Shown piece after piece: positions 8,656 to 18,960 of a DNA stretch of 64,000 bases (the stretch's first letter is position 1; each line of letters starts with the position of its first letter). Below the pieces are notes generated by a model. That model was not told where the DNA came from. It saw nothing but the letters and a program-made list of their open reading frames with translations, and searched no databases. This stretch comes from Bacteroidota bacterium (GTDB taxonomy: Bacteria > Bacteroidota > Ignavibacteria > Tepidaquicellales > Tepidaquicellaceae): the NCBI GenBank assembly GCA_018266835.1, contig JAFDZP010000006.1:124001-188000 (forward strand), in the 5' to 3' direction. A program made the translations under genes and the position numbers.

Positions 8656-8808
8656 TATTTCGAATTATTTATATTCAAAAATAATGAAATTACCGCAGGT
8701 GAAATATGATTTAGCTCATAATTAGTTGCCGGTTTTCAGTTAATAGTTGCCGGTAAAAAAGCAACTGAACTCTTATGTTTCTGACAACTAATAACTGACA
8801 ACTAATAA

Positions 8809-10344
8809 CTACGCAACATCTTCATCATCTTTTTGCTCTTCATCAAAATCAATGCTTCCACTAATTAATTTTAACGGATCTTCAGATGGCAGCTCATGCA
8901 CATCTCTGAGCTTTCTTTCAATCGAACGCGAGCGGGTTCCAACTCTGTCCAGTTCATTTGTTGCTTCAGTAAGCTTCTTCTTTGTCTTCTCAATTAACGT
9001 TGCATAGGTACCGAATTCGGTTTTTACTGAGCTGAGCAAGTCCCAGACTTCGCTTGAACGTTTACCGATTGCAAGTGTCTTGAATCCCATTTGCAGACTG
9101 TTCAATAAAGCAGAAATCGTAGTAGGACCCGTAATAGTGATTTTACACTCTCGCTGGATTTGTTCAAACAGTCCCGGGATTCTCAAAACCTCAGCGTATA
9201 AACTTTCAAATGGCAGGAACATAATTCCGAAGTCAGTCGTATTCGGCGGATCAATATATTTATCGTTTATATACTTTGCATTCTTCTTTACATTGGAAGC
9301 CAGATCTTTCTGAGCTGCTTCAATAGCTGTGATATCACCTGAATCATAAGCTGTATTAAGTGCCTGATAAACTTCTGTTGGGAATTTTGCATCTATCGGC
9401 AGCCATAGCACACCTGAGTTATTGTCTTTGCCAGGCATTTTAATTGCAAACTCAACGCTGTCATTGCTACCGGTTTTTGTCTTAACATTTTTTCCGTACT
9501 GGTCAGGAGTTAATAACTGTTCAAGGATATTTTCAAGCTGATACTCACCAAAGACTCCACGCGTTTTTACATTGGATAAAACTTTTTTCAAGTCCCCTAC
9601 TCCGGTTGCAAGATTTCTCATTTCACCGAGTCCCGAATGTACAAGCTCAAGTCTCTCACTTACAATTTTGAATGATTCACCCAGACGTTTTTCCAATGTG
9701 GATTGTAATTTTTCATCGACAGTAACTCTCATTCTTTCAAGCTGGGATGCGTTATCTTCCTGTATTGATTTCAGTTTTCCTTCAACTGTCTCTCGCATTT
9801 TTTCAAGTCGCTTCTCAGTCGTTTCCGATAATTGCTTTTGCTGTAAAGTCAGCTCTTCAAATTTCTCTCGTATGTTTTTACTGAAGACATCGAATGAGTT
9901 TGACTGCGAATTTGTTATTTCCCTCATGCTTGATATTGTCGTATCTGAGAAATTCTTGAACGATACATTTAACTCATCTCTTACCGCTCTTTGCTGTGAT
10001 GTTAATTCTTCAAATTTCTCTCTTAGATTTTTGCTGAACACATCAAAAGAGTTTGCCTGAGAGTTTGTTATTTCTCTCATGCTGGAAATAGTAGTGTCTG
10101 AAAAATTCTTGAATGATGTGTTTAGTTCGTCTCTTGTTTCCTTCGATGACCTGTTAAACTCTTCCCTGTTCCTGCTGATTTCTTCTTTTACCGAGCCTTC
10201 TATTCTGCTTACATTTTCATTCATGTAGCTCAGTGTATTTTTCATTTCTGCATCGTTACCTGAATCTCCCTTAGAAGATTTCATTAAACTTACAATCTGC
10301 AATACTATTACAATTGCTATCAGTATTATTAAGACTATTTCCAT
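8809..10344 (-). CDS. rmuC: DNA recombination protein RmuC family, with duplicated coiled-coil segment
   Basis: A 511-residue protein. Residues 1–22 form a membrane anchor ('VLIILIAIVIVLQIVSL'). A long coiled coil to about residue 230 is followed by the RmuC domain ('GVFGEYQLENILEQLLTPDQY', 'WLPIDAKFPTEVY', 'FLPFESLYAEVLR', 'GPTTISALLNSLQMGF'). RmuC limits DNA inversion and rearrangement and has a PD-(D/E)XK-like core. A ~48-residue segment (DELNxSFKNFSDTTISSMRE…) occurs twice in tandem, reflecting an internal duplication at about 9850–10135. Confidence 0.9.
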   Translation of the reverse strand: MEIVLIILIAIVIVLQIVSLMKSSKGDSGNDAEMKNTLSYMNENVSRIEGSVKEEISRNREEFNRSSKETRDELNTSFKNFSDTTISSMREITNSQANSFDVFSKNLREKFEELTSQQRAVRDELNVSFKNFSDTTISSMREITNSQSNSFDVFSKNIREKFEELTLQQKQLSETTEKRLEKMRETVEGKLKSIQEDNASQLERMRVTVDEKLQSTLEKRLGESFKIVSERLELVHSGLGEMRNLATGVGDLKKVLSNVKTRGVFGEYQLENILEQLLTPDQYGKNVKTKTGSNDSVEFAIKMPGKDNNSGVLWLPIDAKFPTEVYQALNTAYDSGDITAIEAAQKDLASNVKKNAKYINDKYIDPPNTTDFGIMFLPFESLYAEVLRIPGLFEQIQRECKITITGPTTISALLNSLQMGFKTLAIGKRSSEVWDLLSSVKTEFGTYATLIEKTKKKLTEATNELDRVGTRSRSIERKLRDVHELPSEDPLKLISGSIDFDEEQKDDEDVA

Positions 10345-10436
10345 CTGTGTGATTATGTTTCTGAAGTGAATTGATACTATACTAAATTAAGGTAATTTAG
10401 ATTTGAGATTAAAGTCCATTAATTAATTTAATACAA

Positions 10437-10468
10437 AAAGCCCTGAAAGTTTACACCTTCAGGGCTTT
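10437..10468. terminator. Bidirectional terminator hairpin downstream of desaturase
   Basis: AAAGCCCTGAA and TTCAGGGCTTT form an 11-bp stem with a 10-nt loop. A- and T-rich flanks on both sides would allow termination of the minus-strand desaturase gene at 10493. Confidence 0.75.
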
Positions 10469-10492
10469 CTAAAAATCTTGAATATTTAAAAA

Positions 10493-11239
10493 TTATTTTG
10501 TGGTTGAGTATCTTACTTTTGCAAGACCGACCATAGAAAGAGTTTTAATATAAACCCAGCCCATATCAAACTCATACCATTTTCTTGAAAACTTAGGTGA
10601 TGCAGGATTTGCATGGTGATTATTATGAAGTTCCTCACCTGCAATTAAAATCCCGACCGGGATAATGTTTGTTGAATGATCGTCAACTTCAGTGTTTCTG
10701 TATCCAAGCGAGTGGCCGATTCCGTTAACAACGTGACCAATAAAAATCATCCATAATACCTGACCGAGCCAAACTGCCGGTCCCCAGATAAATCCGAACA
10801 ATAAGATATTTATACCCATTAAGATATAAATTCCCCATGAGCGGTATTTCATATAAACATTGTTTTCGAGCCAGTCATCGGGACAACCTTTTCCGAATTT
10901 TTCAACCATTTCTTTATCAGCAACGGCTTTTCTGTAATGGAATACTCCGCCAAATAATACTGACCAGAATCCTTTTTGTACAGGTGAATGCGGATCTTCA
11001 GGTTCATCAGGGAATGCATGATGTTTTCTGTGACAGGCAACCCATTCTTTGGTGCTCATGCCCGTTGCGAGCCAAAGCCAGGTTCTCATTAAGAAACTTA
11101 TCGGAGCGGCGAAAACAACTCCTTTATGTGTAATAGAACGGTGTAAATAAAGTGATGACGATATACTGGTAAAGTGCCCTGTTATCAGTACAAACGCTAG
11201 TGGAATCCAGAAAGATTCCGGAACGAAATTAAATATCAT
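10493..11239 (-). CDS. Membrane fatty-acid (acyl-CoA Delta9-type) desaturase
   Basis: A 248-residue integral membrane di-iron desaturase. Three histidine boxes are visible: 'HRSITH' (HxxxxH), 'HRKHH' (HxxHH, in 'ACHRKHHAFPDEPEDPHSP') and 'HNNHH' (in 'ELHNNHHANP'). Hydrophobic segments around residues 10–30 and 140–190 fit two membrane hairpins. It introduces a double bond into saturated acyl chains to adjust membrane fluidity. It appears monocistronic with its own terminator. Confidence 0.92.
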   Translation of the reverse strand: MIFNFVPESFWIPLAFVLITGHFTSISSSLYLHRSITHKGVVFAAPISFLMRTWLWLATGMSTKEWVACHRKHHAFPDEPEDPHSPVQKGFWSVLFGGVFHYRKAVADKEMVEKFGKGCPDDWLENNVYMKYRSWGIYILMGINILLFGFIWGPAVWLGQVLWMIFIGHVVNGIGHSLGYRNTEVDDHSTNIIPVGILIAGEELHNNHHANPASPKFSRKWYEFDMGWVYIKTLSMVGLAKVRYSTTK

Positions 11240-11399
11240 TAAATAGGTTTTTGCTATCTTTTTAATTCAAAATCTCTAAACAGCAAAAACATTATTAGAA
11301 ACCGTAAATAAAATAGATATGATGTTAAAAAGTAATAGTTAATAAGATACAAATTTTATCGGGAGGGAAAAATGCACTAAACTGTGCGATGAATGCCTC

Positions 11400-11624
11400 T
11401 TAGGCTCTAACAAAGTAAAAGTCGTAAACGTTCTTTATATAATCATTAAAATACTTTTCGCGGAAAAATGAATTACGGAACTCTTCATACATCTCTTTTA
11501 TAACTCCGTAAAACTCTTCTACTTTACCATTTGTATATGATACGAGCAGTAGCTCTTCTTTTTCATCATATAAAATGTCAGCAATTGATGCCGATAATAC
11601 GGCACCGGGATTATCCTTTAACAT
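11400..11624 (-). CDS. KTSC-domain small protein
   Basis: A 74-residue protein that fits the KTSC domain: 'SASIADILYDEKEELLLVSY', a GKVEEFYGV turn and 'FFREKYFNDYIKNVYDF'. The domain is often found alone or fused to nucleic-acid-related proteins; its biochemical role is poorly known. It is a single gene between the desaturase and the secreted-protein cluster. Confidence 0.7.
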   Translation of the reverse strand: MLKDNPGAVLSASIADILYDEKEELLLVSYTNGKVEEFYGVIKEMYEEFRNSFFREKYFNDYIKNVYDFYFVRA

Positions 11625-11889
11625 TGTTCTGGGGATTGACTTGAAAATGTTTGGTATGGGTAAAATTACACAGAAATTCTCAATCTGTCAATTCAAGGAA
11701 TAGTAAATTTAATGTAAACTCATTTCCCTTTCGGAATATTGCCCCATTCCGGGACTCAAACGCCATTCCGGCATTACTGCTTTTTTTCCAAAAGCTCCAT
11801 CTCTTTGCGAGATTTGTATCCGCATTTCACGAATAACGCCCGAAAGAACAAAACTATATTAATATTTATATTACAATGTTAAGGCAATA

Positions 11890-14202
11890 TTATTTTATCA
11901 GCATCATTTTCTTTACTGAAATATAAATCGTGCCGTTTTCTGTTACTGCTTTGATTGAATAAAAATATAGTCCACTTGAAAGCCCGTTGGCTATAAATGG
12001 ATACGAATAATACCCTGCTTGTTTGTTTTCATTCAATACTTCAGCAACTTGCTTTCCGGAGATATCATAAATTTTTATAGATACATTTGCATTCTCAGGC
12101 AAATCAAAATCTATCTTTGTAGTTGGATTAAAAGGATTAGGATAGTTTTGCCAAAGCACAAATTTATCAGGAGTTCCTGATGGCACAATTTTAAAAATAG
12201 AAGCCGAGGAAATTTGTCCGTCAGGATTTGTAACTGTAACAAGTCTTGTAGAATTTCTGACAGCACCTTCAGTATTCACATTTAAATTTATTGTTGTATC
12301 GTTAATGTATGAAACAGAATTTACAATTACTCCGTCGATTGCAACTTTTAAATGATTAGTAAATCCTGAACCCGGGTCAAAAAATCCCGAACCGTTAATT
12401 GACTTACCTATAAGATTTACCGAAATATTTGAACCGATTGAAACATTTGGTGGACTAATTTCATAAGGCGTTGCAGGAGGCGGAGCTTTAAGCTCGGCAA
12501 CATAAACTCCGTAATTGTTTTCTCCGTTGCACCATTGGTGAATTGCCCAGAAAGTCATGTCATCATTCGGGTCAACTCTTATGCATGAGTAATCTCCCCA
12601 TCTTCTGCTTCCGGCAGTACCGGGATCTGCAGGTGGATTATATGCAAAGCTTGTATTATTTGTTATTGTAAATGGTGTCTGCATTGTGCCTAAAGCATCT
12701 GATGAAAGTCTTCCGACACTTCCCATATTTATTCTGGTGTTTGCGCCGGCAATACAATAAACCATGGCTGAATGTCCTTGTCCTGATGTTGCAATAGTCG
12801 GTAACCAGTAATTAGCTGCGTTAGTAGAATTATCAAATACAGTCCCTGATTGTATCAAAGCAGGAGTTGAGTTTAGATTGCTAACCTGGTACCATCTGCT
12901 TCCGTTTCTTGTTGGATTTGAAGTGGTACCTGAACTATTTACTCCTATGTTATGCACCGTCCATATAGAACCATTCCTCATCTGTGCCATAAATAATTTG
13001 TCATCCAAAGCATCCAATCTTCCGTTTTCTCCGCCTGTATTTCCTAAGTGAGGGACCTTCAATGGCTTTGAAGTCGTTGGTACCGTTACCGGAATGTTAG
13101 GAGAAAGGGACGGAGTTCCTCCCGGATTCAAAACTCTTCTTATCATAAGCGTTCCGAAACTTCCTTTATCCACTCCTATGAAATAGCCTTCAGTAGCATT
13201 GGGATCAGGATTATCGACTCCTTGCGGAGTAAATGGTCCTGAATTATTTATTATTAATCCTCCAAGGTCTGTTATTACCATTGGACCTGTTCCCTGAATA
13301 GATGACTTCTTTATTACCAGAGCATTAGAATTTACAAACTCGTCAGTTGATAAATCATATAAATTTCCGCCGATATAAAGCGCGTTTGCATCGAGTCCCA
13401 AAGTCGGATAATCTAAAAATGCTTTTGACTGCTGATAAAAGAAAAATCTGAAAACTGTACTTGAAGTTATAATGCTGTCAGGGCTAACTGCAAGCAGAAC
13501 TCTGTTTGCAAGCGGTTGCGGAACATCTATCATCAATAAGTACCACTTCTTTGTTAGTCTGTCATATCTTATTCTCGGGTCGGTTGTATATGTTCCGGGA
13601 GAATTGGTCATTATTCCGGCAAAAAAATTATTAGTAGTTGTATTTATTGCTCCGTCAACTAAACCGGTTGATTTTGAAAATGATACTATTCTTCCGTTAA
13701 CGTGAATTATGTATTGCGCAGGTCCCACTTCTCCCATAACATCCGGGGGATAATAGCCTGAGGGATTTGTTCCTGATAAACTTACTCCGTTGAAATTTAT
13801 ACCAAGTGTTTGAGGTGAATCATTATTTGTAGATTTATGATTGTGAGAATTTGGAGTGCGTTCAGGATATTGTGAGATTTCTTTTGAGTCCGGATTCTGC
13901 GGTAAGTTGTCTCTATCTGAATATTCTTTTTCTCTCTCTTGTTTAGGAATTTGCAGCGATTTTAATGGTCCAAATTTTTTTTCGCGTTCCATTATTTCGG
14001 AGAGCGGAACTTCAAATGCCATGTTGCCGTCATTTGAACGTCTGACATCTTTTAAATATTCTGTGTTGGAATAAACAACTGAGTCTCCGGCTGCATATAA
14101 TTTTGTCTTAGTTACTTCATTACGGTTAATGGTTACCAGGTAACAATAATACGTTAAAGAAAGAAAAATGAATATTGCTAAGGTTAACCCGTATCGCTTC
14201 AT
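11890..14202 (-). CDS. Secreted protein with IPT-like domain and T9SS type A sorting domain (paralogue 1)
   Basis: A 770-residue exported protein with an N-terminal hydrophobic segment (7–25). A large conserved domain (about 140–585) contains 'YYPPDVMGEVGPAQYIIHVN', 'DPRIRYDRLTKKWYL' and 'RWGDYSCIRVDPNDDMTFWA'. An IPT/TIG-like beta-sandwich (about 590–680) follows. The C-terminal 75 residues are a T9SS sorting domain ('NYPNPFNPTTKIDFDLPE', 'GLYFYSIKA'). The large domain is of unknown function. It is a tandem paralogue of the next gene upstream, and both are probably surface-attached or released. Confidence 0.85.
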   Translation of the reverse strand: MKRYGLTLAIFIFLSLTYYCYLVTINRNEVTKTKLYAAGDSVVYSNTEYLKDVRRSNDGNMAFEVPLSEIMEREKKFGPLKSLQIPKQEREKEYSDRDNLPQNPDSKEISQYPERTPNSHNHKSTNNDSPQTLGINFNGVSLSGTNPSGYYPPDVMGEVGPAQYIIHVNGRIVSFSKSTGLVDGAINTTTNNFFAGIMTNSPGTYTTDPRIRYDRLTKKWYLLMIDVPQPLANRVLLAVSPDSIITSSTVFRFFFYQQSKAFLDYPTLGLDANALYIGGNLYDLSTDEFVNSNALVIKKSSIQGTGPMVITDLGGLIINNSGPFTPQGVDNPDPNATEGYFIGVDKGSFGTLMIRRVLNPGGTPSLSPNIPVTVPTTSKPLKVPHLGNTGGENGRLDALDDKLFMAQMRNGSIWTVHNIGVNSSGTTSNPTRNGSRWYQVSNLNSTPALIQSGTVFDNSTNAANYWLPTIATSGQGHSAMVYCIAGANTRINMGSVGRLSSDALGTMQTPFTITNNTSFAYNPPADPGTAGSRRWGDYSCIRVDPNDDMTFWAIHQWCNGENNYGVYVAELKAPPPATPYEISPPNVSIGSNISVNLIGKSINGSGFFDPGSGFTNHLKVAIDGVIVNSVSYINDTTINLNVNTEGAVRNSTRLVTVTNPDGQISSASIFKIVPSGTPDKFVLWQNYPNPFNPTTKIDFDLPENANVSIKIYDISGKQVAEVLNENKQAGYYSYPFIANGLSSGLYFYSIKAVTENGTIYISVKKMMLIK

Positions 14203-14281
14203 TGTGATTTTATCAGGTCAAAAGATACTTAATTATTGAGTTATTCTAAATGTAATATAGGGGAAGTTATGCAGGATGGGT

Positions 14282-14318
14282 ATAAAAAAAGCAGCCCCGA
14301 AAAATTCAGAGCTGCTTT
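14282..14318 (-). terminator. Rho-independent terminator after secreted paralogue 2
   Basis: On the minus strand AAAGCAGCTC pairs with GGGCTGCTTT (one wobble), followed by TTTTTTT. It lies 26 nt beyond the stop at 14344, so the two paralogues are probably separate transcripts. Confidence 0.75.
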
Positions 14319-14343
14319 GTATGAAACTAAGTTATGTGTAAAT

Positions 14344-16962
14344 TTATTTTACTAACATCATTTTCTTTACTGAGCTGTAAGTTTTACCGTTATCAGTTAA
14401 AGCGCTGATTGAGTAAAAATACAATCCGCTTGAAAGTCTGCTTGCATTAAATGAAGCTGAATAATATCCTGCTGTTTTATAATCATTCATTACATTAGCA
14501 ACTTCTTTACCTGAAATGTCATAAATCTTTATTGAGACTTTTGCATTTTCCGGTAAATCAAAATCTATCTTAGTCGAAGGATTAAATGGATTTGGATAGT
14601 TTTGAGCTAATACAAATTTAGATGGGATACCAACCTGTACTTCAGTGTTTAAATCATAATATTTGAAGTTACCGTTGTAATCTATCTGCTTTAATCTGTA
14701 GTTATATTTTCCGGATTCTAATTTTGTATCATTATATGAATAATCAACCTGTGAATTGGAATTACCTCTTCCCTGAACAAAACCGATTTTCTTCCAGTTA
14801 TTATCTGATAACAGTTTTCTTTCAATATCAAATCCTGAGTTGTTTTGTTCGTTAGATGTTGACCATTTTAAGTTAACATCGTTCTTATTCACAGAGGAAG
14901 TAAAAGATGATAACTCGACCGGTAATACAACGAATATTGTAGCAGATGAAGTCTGTCCATCAGGATTTGTAACAGTTACAAGTCTTGTTGTATTTTGTGT
15001 AGCTCCCGTAGTGGTAACTACTAAGTTAATTGTAGTTGCATTTACATAGGTTGCAGAGTTTACCACAACTCCGCCATCGATTGCAACACTTAAGTGATTT
15101 GCAAATGTTGAACCGGGATCAAAAAATCCCGAGCCGCTGGCAGACGTTCCCGTTAAGGTTACTGCTATATTTGAACCTATCGGAACACTTGACGGACTGA
15201 TTGAAGACGGAGTTGCAGGCGGCGGAGCTTTTAGCTGAGCTACGAAGCAACCATAGTTATTATTGCTCGGGTTTGATTCGTTAATTGCCCAAAAAGTCAT
15301 ATCGTCATTCGGGTCAACTCTAATGCATGAGTAATCACCCCATCTTCTTCCACCTGAACCACCGGGATCGCCGCTTGGGTTATAAGCAAATGAAGAATTA
15401 GTTGAAATTATCAACGGAGTCTGCATAGTTCCGGCTGCATCTGATGAAAGTCTGCCAACGCTTCCCATGTTAATTCTTGAACTTGCTCCTGCAAAGCAAA
15501 AAGAAATTGCCGCATGATTCTGTCCTGATGAAGCTATAGTAGGAATCCAGTAATTATTTACACTGGCAGTATTATCAAATACAGTGCCTGACTGTGTAAG
15601 AGTTGGAGTTGTTGTTAAATTTGAAATCTGATACCATCTTGCTCCGTTTCTGGTTGCTGATGTAGAAACACCTGAACTATTTACGCCTACGTTGTGAGTC
15701 GTCCATAAAGTACCGTTTCTCATCTGCGCCATAAATAATCTGTCGTCAAGAGCATCCAGTCTTCCGTTCGTTCCACCTGTATTTCCTGAATGGTTTACCA
15801 CTAACGGAGATGCAGTTGTTGATACTGTCAATGTTAAATTTCCTGAGATAGTAGGAGTTCCTCCCGGAGTTGAAACTCTTCTAATCTGTAATGTGCCAAA
15901 AGTTGCATTATCTACACCAATGAAATATCCTTCAGTTGCATTCGGATCAGGATTATCAACACCCTGAGGAGTATAAGGACCGGCACCTGAGGCACTTGGA
16001 AGTAAATTGCCGAGATTGGTTGTAACCATAGGGCCGGCACCTTGAATAGAGGATTTTCTTATTACAAGCGCATTTGTATTTGAAAATGCTCCGGCAAATG
16101 TAAATAAATTACCGCCGATATATAGAGCATTAGCATCTATTCCTAATGTAGGATAATCTAAAAATGTGCCTGAATGCTGATAGAAAAAGAATTTAAAAAT
16201 AGTTGAAACTTTGATTGTACTATCAGGACTGACGCCCACTAATACTCTGTTTGCAATAGCGCCTGTTCCTGCAGGTACATCAATAATTATAAAGTACCAT
16301 TTTTTTGAAAGTCTGTCATATCTTACTCTTGGATCAGATGTAAATGTACCTGAGTTGGAAGACATAACACTGGCAAAGAAATTGTCTGGAGTAGTATTAA
16401 TAACTCCGTCAGCAACGCCTGTTGTTTTGTTATAAGAAATGAATTGTCCGTTTACACCTACAATATATTGTGTAGGACCTACATCTCCCATTACATCAGG
16501 AGGAAATGGACCTGAACTTCCGCCGCCGGTTGAACCGTTAAAAGTTATTCCTGCTGTTTGGGGAGCATCCGTCTGGTTAGTTTGAACGTTTTGATTTCTT
16601 GAATCACTAGGAGGATATTGAGAAGTTTTTGGTGAATTAGGATTTTGCGGTAAATTACTTCTGTCTGGTCCTTCTCTTTCTTCAATCTTTTTATTGATTC
16701 TTTGGGATTTTAATAGTCCGTATTTTTGCTCTCTAGCCATTATTTCAGAGAGAGGAACTTCAAAAGCCATTGCTCCGTCGTGGGAAACTCTGACATCTTT
16801 CAGATACTCAGTATTTGATGCTACTGAATCGGAAGATATTGATAAGCCATTCTTCGATACTTCATTATCCGGGGTCGTAAATTTGTAGATAAGGCAAGCT
16901 ATTGCTAAAAGAACGGGTACAATTAAGTACAGCCTGGGGTTTTTCATAAATAGTTTTTTCAT
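14344..16962 (-). CDS. Secreted protein with IPT-like domain and T9SS type A sorting domain (paralogue 2)
   Basis: An 872-residue exported protein. Its N-terminal anchor (about 10–28), large conserved domain ('FPPDVMGDVGPTQYIVGVNG', 'DPRVRYDRLSKKWYF', 'RWGDYSCIRVDPNDDMTFWA') and IPT-like domain closely match the neighbour at 11890. It has an extra ~95-residue domain ('LPVELSSFTSSVNKNDVNLK', 'GKYNYRLKQIDYNGNF'), a beta-sandwich often found before the sorting signal. The C-terminus is a T9SS sorting domain ('NYPNPFNPSTKIDFDLPE'). Function unknown. Confidence 0.85.
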   Translation of the reverse strand: MKKLFMKNPRLYLIVPVLLAIACLIYKFTTPDNEVSKNGLSISSDSVASNTEYLKDVRVSHDGAMAFEVPLSEIMAREQKYGLLKSQRINKKIEEREGPDRSNLPQNPNSPKTSQYPPSDSRNQNVQTNQTDAPQTAGITFNGSTGGGSSGPFPPDVMGDVGPTQYIVGVNGQFISYNKTTGVADGVINTTPDNFFASVMSSNSGTFTSDPRVRYDRLSKKWYFIIIDVPAGTGAIANRVLVGVSPDSTIKVSTIFKFFFYQHSGTFLDYPTLGIDANALYIGGNLFTFAGAFSNTNALVIRKSSIQGAGPMVTTNLGNLLPSASGAGPYTPQGVDNPDPNATEGYFIGVDNATFGTLQIRRVSTPGGTPTISGNLTLTVSTTASPLVVNHSGNTGGTNGRLDALDDRLFMAQMRNGTLWTTHNVGVNSSGVSTSATRNGARWYQISNLTTTPTLTQSGTVFDNTASVNNYWIPTIASSGQNHAAISFCFAGASSRINMGSVGRLSSDAAGTMQTPLIISTNSSFAYNPSGDPGGSGGRRWGDYSCIRVDPNDDMTFWAINESNPSNNNYGCFVAQLKAPPPATPSSISPSSVPIGSNIAVTLTGTSASGSGFFDPGSTFANHLSVAIDGGVVVNSATYVNATTINLVVTTTGATQNTTRLVTVTNPDGQTSSATIFVVLPVELSSFTSSVNKNDVNLKWSTSNEQNNSGFDIERKLLSDNNWKKIGFVQGRGNSNSQVDYSYNDTKLESGKYNYRLKQIDYNGNFKYYDLNTEVQVGIPSKFVLAQNYPNPFNPSTKIDFDLPENAKVSIKIYDISGKEVANVMNDYKTAGYYSASFNASRLSSGLYFYSISALTDNGKTYSSVKKMMLVK

Positions 16963-17100
16963 TCGGTCGAGAGAATGGTTTAAGGGGCATTCTATCGAAT
17001 GAACGACTGAGGTTTAGTGAATCAAAAAGGAATATACCTTATTTTTCGGCGAATTTAAATGGATTACGTGGGGAGTAATTTTGCGATTTGTGAGAGATAA

Positions 17101-17130
17101 AAAATACAGCCCCGATTGAAACGGGGCTGT
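17101..17130 (-). terminator. Rho-independent terminator
   Basis: ACAGCCCCG/CGGGGCTGT form a 9-bp stem with a 7-nt loop, followed by ATTTTTT on the minus strand. It lies just past the stop of the gene at 17149. Confidence 0.85.
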
Positions 17131-17148
17131 TGTATTCAAAAATTTCTA

Positions 17149-18960
17149 TTATTTCATTAATATCATTCTTCTGGTATCTGAGAATGAGGCTGATTCTATT
17201 TTATAGAAGTAGACTCCGCTGGCAAATTCTGAAGCCTTGAATTCTGTCTCGTAGCTTCCTGCTGCAAAGTTACCGCTTAATAATTCGCTTACAAGCATAC
17301 CTGTGCTGTTATATACTTTCAACGATACAAATTCAGATTTTGGAATATTAAATCTTATTTTTGTTGTAGGATTGAAAGGATTCGGGTAATTATTAAATAG
17401 CTTAAATTCTTTTGGAATCTCAGAACTTATTAAATTTACACCAACCAGCAATGTGGAGAAGCTCCAAGGTGATGAGAATGAACCTGTTCCGCTCGCATTA
17501 GTTGCGCTTACTCTCCAGAAATATGTCAATCCGTTTCCTAATTTTCCTGCCGGAACTGTGTATTGAGTAGTGGCACCGGAAACACTTCCCGAATCAGTAA
17601 TAACTGCAAAATTTGAAATAGTTGAAATCTGAATGTGGAAAGCTGTCGCTCCGGCAATTGCCTGCCAAGTCAATGTAGGCGTAAGTGATTGTCCATTAGC
17701 TCCGTTTGACGGTGAAACCAAAGTTGGTGTAGGAGGAGGAGTAACAGTTGTTGAGAAATTAAATACTGTTGAAAATGCACTAGTACCTACAGCATTGCTT
17801 GCACTTACTCTCCAGAAATACGCAGAAGCATTTTGTAACTTTCCAACAGGAACGCTATACGAATTTGTAAACACTGTAGCAGAATCTGTTATCACTCCAA
17901 AATTTGAAATTGTAGATATCTGAACTTTATATGACGATGCGCCATTAACTGCATTCCATCCCAATGTAGGAGTTACGGAAACATTAGAAGAATTATTAGC
18001 AGGAGTAGTTAATACCGGGGCGGTCGGTGCTGAAAGTCCGCCTGTAGTAGTTTTTAAAACTACACCGTTATCTCCTACTACCCATCCGGTAGTAGTATTT
18101 ACCATAGAAACACCATTCAGATTTGAGTTTGTACCTGAAGTTTGTGTTGACCATGTATTACCGCTGGTAGCAGTATAATTTATTCTTCCCTGCTGTCCTG
18201 TTGCCCAGCCTGTGCTTGGGTTTAAAAAGTTTACCGAAGTAATATTTGCAGTTACTGTACCAAGTGATTGTGTAGTCCAATTTGTACCGCCATTTAGTGT
18301 ATTCAGCATAGTTCCTGCTGCTCCGCAAACCCATCCTAAAGTAGTTGATACAAATGAAACCGAATTCAATGTACCGGTCACACCAGATGTCAAAGCAGTC
18401 CAGTTAGTTCCACCGTTAGTTGTTTTTCTTATTGTTCCTGTAGCTCCCGTAACATAACCTTCCAAATCAGTTGTAAAAAATGCAGATGTAAGATTTACAG
18501 TTGTACCGCTTGTTAATGCAGTCCAGTTAGCACCGCCATTAGTTGTTTTAAGAATAGTACCTGCTGCACCTACAGCGTAACCTATTAATGCGCTCGGAAA
18601 ATTTACATGAGTTAAGTTTGTACCGGTTGTTTGGCTGGTCCAGGTTTCACCTGCATTGGTTGACAATAAGATAATACCAAACTGACCTACAGCAACAGCA
18701 TTAGTTGCCGAAGCAAATCGAACACATGTTAATGCATTTGCTGTGAGACTTGTTTTAGTAACCCAGTTTGTACCACCGTTAGTTGTCTTAATAATAGTAC
18801 CGTTTGAACCTACAGCAAGACCGGTAGTTGCAGATAGAAAATTTACACTGCTTAGTGATACCGCTCCTACTCCCGACGTTTGTGCTACCCAACCTTGTGA
18901 ATATGCCAAATCCGAAAATAGAAAAGATACTACTGCCAGAATTAATAGTAATTTTTTCAT
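17149..18960 (-). CDS. Secreted YCF48/BNR-like repeat protein with two FN3-like domains and T9SS sorting domain
   Basis: A 603-residue exported protein with signal peptide 1–21 ending 'AYSQ'. Seven propeller-type repeats (about 25–310) carry '(K/R)TTNGGTNW'-like turns and 'GWAVGxxGxI' strands, as in YCF48-like proteins. Two fibronectin-III-like domains (about 315–405 and 407–500) share the phrase 'YFWRVSA'. The C-terminal T9SS sorting domain has 'NYPNPFNPTTKIRFNIPK'. It is likely cell-surface or secreted; ligand unknown. A second YCF48-type protein lies at 31968. Confidence 0.85.
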   Translation of the reverse strand: MKKLLLILAVVSFLFSDLAYSQGWVAQTSGVGAVSLSSVNFLSATTGLAVGSNGTIIKTTNGGTNWVTKTSLTANALTCVRFASATNAVAVGQFGIILLSTNAGETWTSQTTGTNLTHVNFPSALIGYAVGAAGTILKTTNGGANWTALTSGTTVNLTSAFFTTDLEGYVTGATGTIRKTTNGGTNWTALTSGVTGTLNSVSFVSTTLGWVCGAAGTMLNTLNGGTNWTTQSLGTVTANITSVNFLNPSTGWATGQQGRINYTATSGNTWSTQTSGTNSNLNGVSMVNTTTGWVVGDNGVVLKTTTGGLSAPTAPVLTTPANNSSNVSVTPTLGWNAVNGASSYKVQISTISNFGVITDSATVFTNSYSVPVGKLQNASAYFWRVSASNAVGTSAFSTVFNFSTTVTPPPTPTLVSPSNGANGQSLTPTLTWQAIAGATAFHIQISTISNFAVITDSGSVSGATTQYTVPAGKLGNGLTYFWRVSATNASGTGSFSSPWSFSTLLVGVNLISSEIPKEFKLFNNYPNPFNPTTKIRFNIPKSEFVSLKVYNSTGMLVSELLSGNFAAGSYETEFKASEFASGVYFYKIESASFSDTRRMILMK

